Assembly: GCA_043750035.1 (NCBI GenBank)
Contig: JAYVCI010000030.1
Coordinates: 1 to 11,692, forward strand
Direction of reading: 5' to 3'
DNA from: CANJUD01 sp043750035
GTDB lineage: Bacteria; Bacteroidota; Bacteroidia; UKL13-3
Length of the DNA stretch: 11,692 bases
Under the pieces are notes generated by a model that was not told where the DNA came from, searched no databases, and saw only the letters and a list, made by a program, of their open reading frames with translations. Of the stretch, positions 9,301 to 11,692 are shown piece by piece. Both the position numbers and the translations under genes were made by a program. The first letter of the stretch is position 1, and each line of letters opens with the position of its first letter.

Positions 9301-10173
9301 TCTGGCAACTATGTGCCTGAGTATGATGTAGCGGACAGAGGCCGTTCGTGGTTTCCCGGCTATGCCATTAATATAGAAACAGGCGAAAGATTAAATATAA
9401 TCATGGCCGAAAACTCTTGGCTTAAAGGATATAATGGAGCAGATATGTTGTGGAACCCTACCGCTGATGTTGCTAATTTTAATGGGTTACTGAGGGGCGG
9501 TATGCACTATTTATATGTATGTGCACCTGTTAAGTATGGTAACTATACAGGACCAACTTATGATGAAGGTTTATCATACCAGCAAATATTAACCACTGCT
9601 GGCAATAATGCAACTACCAAGCGTCAGGTAACCTCGCAAGTGCAATGGGTTACCATGCCATATATGGTTAGTGGGTATAATATTACCTACGATGGAGGCA
9701 AACTTAATATCCCCAGTGAGGTGCGTTACCGTGTGCGTGTGGCAAAACCTTATGCAAAATATACCACTTCGTCAACGGTAAATAATAGCTACCCTTACTA
9801 TTCGTTCAATACAAATGACATAGCGGTTGACCATTCCCTTGACCTGGGCAAAATAGCGATGGATAAAATAAATGTGGTGCCAAACCCTTATTACGGTGCT
9901 TCAAATTACGAAAATTCGCAGTTAGATACACGGGTGAAATTTATTAACCTGCCTCCCAAATGTATCATAAATATATATTCGCTTAGCGGTACTTTGGTAA
10001 GGCAAATAAAGAAAGACGACGATAATACTTATATAGACTGGGATATGAAAAACCAGGCACAAGTGCCCATAGCCAGTGGATTGTATATAGTGCATATAGA
10101 TGGTTATTTACTTGGAGAAAAAATAATAAAATGGTACGGCGTTATGAGGCCCGTGGACTTGGATACTTTCTAA
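6334..10173 (+). CDS. Giant exported protein of an uncharacterised Bacteroidota family with T9SS-like C-terminal domain
   Basis: The 1279-residue product has a signal peptide (residues 1-29, WLLAALLVGVVG core, likely cleavage SQA|RE). I recognise the family by shared stretches, not by a known activity: NNVRTTILNGGDMWW (64-78), FAGSLWIGGVDAG (102-114), the acidic segment DPDLGNYSDDYVGCDESRNL (290-309) followed by NGDDND, NPPTVGLDFFRGP, LFDNNFKLIDGP (475-486), YKYQGYQIYQLKDA (531-544), RIEGQGNGGN (681-690), and FPGYAINIETGERLNI (1007-1022). The Asp/Asn-rich 290-319 segment could bind calcium (inference). The C-terminal 100 residues have the features of a T9SS sorting domain or FlgD-like Ig fold: VVPNPYYG (1181-1188), VKFINLPP, INIYSLSGTLVRQI (1212-1225), and ASGLYIVHIDG (1247-1257). 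A GEKIIKWYGVMRPVDLDTF tail then extends beyond where standard type A signals end. There are 12 Cys residues, four clustered at 859, 874, 894 and 904. No catalytic motif is evident. It is probably exported across the outer membrane by T9SS and surface-held or released. The start is the only plausible ATG before the signal peptide. Confidence 0.85.
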   Translation: MKITNIFIKQSKWLLAALLVGVVGNVSQAREIIGTPPSHVDNNLFRTMAVGCKAPTAQVDLDINNVRTTILNGGDMWWNLISAKYEVPKITDPNGIRKHSIFAGSLWIGGVDAGNNLKLAAMTYRQNGIDFFAGAIDSVSSLTSSAKIAPERCEYYDKVYKVTREEIDLFIKDPNSNLTKAILDWPGNGNIGYGEEFYMAPYINMSGGPEYNPTQGDYPDVKGDQALWFVYNDIGNIHSETQGVPIGLQLKTTAFAFTTNDEINNMTFYSTEITNYGEPVKDCYFGQWIDPDLGNYSDDYVGCDESRNLGYCYNGDDNDEGILGYGLNPPTVGLDFFRGPKDENGLELPLFAFMYYNNDFSVIGNPTKPLHYYNYLRALWQDGQHVTTGGNGRGGSTPYNFMFNGDPVNNSGWTEKNAGNTPADRRFLQSAGPLTLKTGARNEVTIGAVWARSSIGGATGSLSLLRIADDKAQLLFDNNFKLIDGPRSPDLSIKEYDNELIVTLEKTDESENYRGAVRNSFSRDPKDSFIYKYQGYQIYQLKDAGVTTGDLDNIEKARIVRQMDVQDDVTQLINRYFDPVVSQVVPISKVIGNNAGIIHSFSVKEDLFATGDKRLVNFKQYHFMVIAYANLTNDTKNQNGEKYLAGRLNVKRYTAIPHKPDPTSSGSKINSLYGSGPMIKRIEGQGNGGNSLELTKASMEQILRDGKMEFPTYTNGYGPIKVTVIDPLKVPKADFEFIIKDIPKVVVNPTNVLTDTAIWILYNKTTLKETYSNNTLKKFNEQIIKEYGFSISMKQPNQPGVNDNIDKTYGAIESSVEFSDPTRKWLTGVKDVDGSPTSNWIRSGVVGGGATNYGIDAQCGFNDASKYTYDFAKCGITALDADPLDPYENYEKICDGRMAPYKLCSRAARNAAGDNTYGPAFEGSSVSSKSENSMANIPSIDLVLTPDQSKWTRCVVVEMSEDPALAEGNRLKWSMRDHASWTGRMVKDPSGNYVPEYDVADRGRSWFPGYAINIETGERLNIIMAENSWLKGYNGADMLWNPTADVANFNGLLRGGMHYLYVCAPVKYGNYTGPTYDEGLSYQQILTTAGNNATTKRQVTSQVQWVTMPYMVSGYNITYDGGKLNIPSEVRYRVRVAKPYAKYTTSSTVNNSYPYYSFNTNDIAVDHSLDLGKIAMDKINVVPNPYYGASNYENSQLDTRVKFINLPPKCIINIYSLSGTLVRQIKKDDDNTYIDWDMKNQAQVPIASGLYIVHIDGYLLGEKIIKWYGVMRPVDLDTF

Positions 10174-10205
10174 TTTTTCTAAAAATATTAAAATACATTA
10201 CTGAA

Positions 10206-11306
10206 ATGAACTACATGAAATATATAACAGCAGTTTTGGCCATTGCTATCGCAGCCAATGCATTTGCAGGCAACCCTGACCGCAGGGGAACCAATGGGGG
10301 CGAGCAATTGCTTATTAATCCATGGGCAAGGAGTAACGGATGGGCCAATGTAAATACCTCAAGCGTGCAAGGTATAGAAGCAACCTGGATCAATGTTGCC
10401 GGACTGGCACATACCAAGCAAACAGAGCTTGTGTTTTCTCATACTCGCTATTTGGCAGGCATTAATATCAACAACTTCGGATTGTCGCAAGTAATGGGCA
10501 AAAGTGGCGGTGTACTTGGCCTTTCGCTTATGAACATTAACTCAGGCGATATACAACGTACCACATATCAACAACCAGAAGGAGGCTTGGGAACATACAG
10601 TGTACAGTTTACCAATTTAGCTATGTCGTACGCCAAAAAATTCTCTGAGAAAATATCAGGAGGGATGTTGGTGCGTTTTATTAGCGAGGGCACTGCTGAG
10701 GTTACAGGTTCAACCACCACACTCGATGCCGGTGTTCAATACCGCACGGCTACCAGTGGCGATGAACAAATTAGAAGATTAAAGGGCAACGATTTTAAAC
10801 TGGGCATCTCTGTAAAAAACATAGGCCCCGATATTTCGTATGCGGGCGATGGAATGAGCATTCGCACACAAGACCCAACTAAACCATATAGCTCTACTAC
10901 CCAGCAGCGTTCAGCCAAAGATGGAATGCCATCGGTGGTAAATATCGGCATGAGCTACGATTTCCGCTTAGATAAAGGTGCCGAAGTGTATTTTAGCCGG
11001 CTTACTTTGGCGGGTAATTTCACCTCACATTCCTATCAAGATAATACAGGGGCAATGGGGTTGGAATATGCGTATAAAAACTTTTTTATGTTACGTTCAG
11101 GTCTTTTATATCAGAAAGGAATATTCAGCAGCGATGCTCGCAACACCGCTTATACAGGTTTTCATGCAGGTTTTACATTGGAGTTGCCATTTGGTAAAAA
11201 CAAATCTAGCTTTGCACTCGATTATTCATTCAAGCAAACCAAGCCATTTGGCAATATGCACACCTTTGGCGTAAGGATCGATTTGGGTGGCAAAGACAAT
11301 GATTGA
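10206..11306 (+). CDS. PorV/PorQ-family outer-membrane beta-barrel protein
   Basis: The 366-residue product starts at ATG 10206 (MNYMKYITAV) or 10215 (MKYITAV). Either gives a signal peptide cleaved near NAFA|GN. The frame is open back to 10131, overlapping the previous gene, but that extension would bury the signal peptide. The mature N-terminus, GTNGGEQLLINPWARSNGWA followed by SSVQGIEATWINVAGLAHTK, is the diagnostic PorV/PorQ (UPF0164-like) opening. Most relatives have WNPAGLA where this one has INVAGLA. The remainder alternates polar and hydrophobic residues in amphipathic strands, as in a FadL/OmpP1-like barrel (for example the VLGLSLMNI, GISVKNIGP and NIGMSYDF segments). It ends LGVRIDL-like strand plus GGKDND, without a terminal aromatic residue. 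In the T9SS, PorV carries cargo from the SprA translocon by binding its C-terminal domain, and PorQ works in the attachment step. Lying 32 bases after a candidate T9SS cargo, this homologue may be a dedicated shuttle or anchor, but it could be only a structural relative. I would not call it porV itself. Confidence 0.85.
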   Translation: MNYMKYITAVLAIAIAANAFAGNPDRRGTNGGEQLLINPWARSNGWANVNTSSVQGIEATWINVAGLAHTKQTELVFSHTRYLAGININNFGLSQVMGKSGGVLGLSLMNINSGDIQRTTYQQPEGGLGTYSVQFTNLAMSYAKKFSEKISGGMLVRFISEGTAEVTGSTTTLDAGVQYRTATSGDEQIRRLKGNDFKLGISVKNIGPDISYAGDGMSIRTQDPTKPYSSTTQQRSAKDGMPSVVNIGMSYDFRLDKGAEVYFSRLTLAGNFTSHSYQDNTGAMGLEYAYKNFFMLRSGLLYQKGIFSSDARNTAYTGFHAGFTLELPFGKNKSSFALDYSFKQTKPFGNMHTFGVRIDLGGKDND

Positions 11307-11344
11307 TCAGAAAAAATAGGGGACTAAAAATATTATCATATATC

Positions 11345-11385
11345 CAAACGTTCCGGCTCTTTTTAGGGTCGGGACGTTTGTTTTT
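11345..11385 (+). terminator. Strong rho-independent terminator closing the operon
   Basis: The arms 11345-11359 (CAAACGTTCCGGCTC) and 11366-11380 (GGGTCGGGACGTTTG) pair over 15 bp with three G-U wobbles and no mismatch, around a 6-base loop (ttttta). TTTTT follows immediately at 11381-11385. It lies 38 bases after the PorV-like gene's stop codon and before greA. The T tract is only on the plus-strand side, so it acts for the three-gene unit and isolates greA. Confidence 0.92.
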
Positions 11386-11417
11386 AAATATCAACACCAA
11401 AAAATAATACCAATATT

Positions 11418-11692
11418 ATGGAAGTACAGTATTTTACAAAAGAAGGACTAGAAAACTTGAAAAAGGAATTGCTGCAAATGAAAACTGTGGAAAGACCTAA
11501 AATATCTCAGCAAATAGCAGAAGCCAGAGACAAAGGCGACCTGAGTGAAAATGCCGAATACGATGCTGCCAAAGAAGCCCAGGGTTTAATGGAAGCCAAA
11601 ATATCGCAAATGGAAAAACTATTGGGCAATGCACGCCTATTGGATGAAGATAAAATAGATACCAGCAAAGTAATGGTATTGTGCAAAGTAAA
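11418..11692 (+). CDS. greA: Transcription elongation factor GreA, 3'-truncated by the window edge
   Basis: GreA rescues backtracked RNA polymerase by stimulating cleavage of the transcript's 3' end inside the secondary channel. The 91 complete codons visible (the family is about 155-160 residues) cover the N-terminal coiled coil and enter the C-terminal domain. The protein opens MEVQYFTKEGLENLKKELLQ and contains the tip motif ARDKGDLSENAEYDAAKEAQ. The two catalytic acidic residues fall at Asp41 and Glu44, the positions known from E. coli GreA. The ATG at 11418 follows an A/T-rich stretch (aaaaaataataccaatatt) with no Shine-Dalgarno sequence. The gene lies 32 bases after a strong terminator, so it must have its own promoter in this short gap or depend on read-through. 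I cannot identify that promoter. The rest of the gene is outside the window. Confidence 0.98.
   Translation, partial: MEVQYFTKEGLENLKKELLQMKTVERPKISQQIAEARDKGDLSENAEYDAAKEAQGLMEAKISQMEKLLGNARLLDEDKIDTSKVMVLCKV

Larger units (their letters stand above)
2471..11385 (+). other. Predicted three-gene transcription unit: receptor, giant exported protein, PorV-like barrel
   Basis: Three same-strand genes are separated by only 26 bases (6308-6333) and 32 bases (10174-10205). A long leader precedes them, a strong intrinsic terminator follows, and no internal terminator is visible. All three products carry Sec-type signal peptides and are predicted to reach the outer membrane or cell surface. The exact 11-mer TAAAAATATTA occurs after each of the three stop codons: 6309-6319, 10180-10190 and 11325-11335. 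Co-transcription and a joint envelope function are inferred from spacing and protein types. Confidence 0.8.

Noticed and set aside
10131..10205. Longer start for the PorV-like gene overlapping the previous gene
   Set aside because: It would put about 25 residues ahead of a clear signal peptide and overlap the upstream C-terminal domain; the ATG at 10206 or 10215 fits better.

Overview
The window looks like a chromosomal segment of a Bacteroidota bacterium of moderately low GC. The signs are a large outer-membrane receptor with an N-terminal carboxypeptidase-regulatory-like domain, a giant exported protein with a C-terminal domain of the type IX secretion (T9SS) kind, a PorV/PorQ-family outer-membrane protein, A-rich translation starts without a clear Shine-Dalgarno sequence, and short palindromic repeats of a style I recall from this phylum. 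I cannot fix the genus; an environmental Chitinophagales- or Sphingobacteriales-like lineage would fit. All genes lie on the + strand.

Layout. Bases 1-1893 hold the 3' part of ligA (NAD+-dependent DNA ligase), cut by the left edge. Inside it, at about 1282-1320, sits a small G/C-rich palindromic element translated in frame. From 1894 to 2470 there is a gene-free gap. Its first part is a nested set of four copies of a short repeat, two facing two, including a 29-bp-arm hairpin at 1960-2024. The rest is an AT-rich leader of about 400 bases.

Bases 2471-11306 carry three tightly spaced genes (gaps of 26 and 32 bases), closed by a strong intrinsic terminator at 11345-11385. They encode (1) a 1278-residue TonB-dependent-receptor-like outer-membrane protein, (2) a 1279-residue exported protein of a recognisable but functionally uncharacterised Bacteroidota family, with a T9SS-like C-terminal domain followed by a short extra tail, and (3) a 366-residue PorV/PorQ-family outer-membrane barrel. 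After the terminator, greA (transcription elongation factor) begins at 11418 and runs off the right edge.

How the genes may work together (inference). In T9SS, PorV receives cargo at the outer-membrane translocon through the cargo's C-terminal domain. Finding a PorV-like barrel immediately downstream of a giant candidate cargo, both behind a TonB-dependent-receptor-like barrel, suggests one envelope module: a large surface or secreted protein, a dedicated shuttle or anchor, and an outer-membrane receptor or partner channel. The substrate and function are unknown. This three-gene module is the most interesting part of the window. The flanking ligA and greA are ordinary housekeeping genes.
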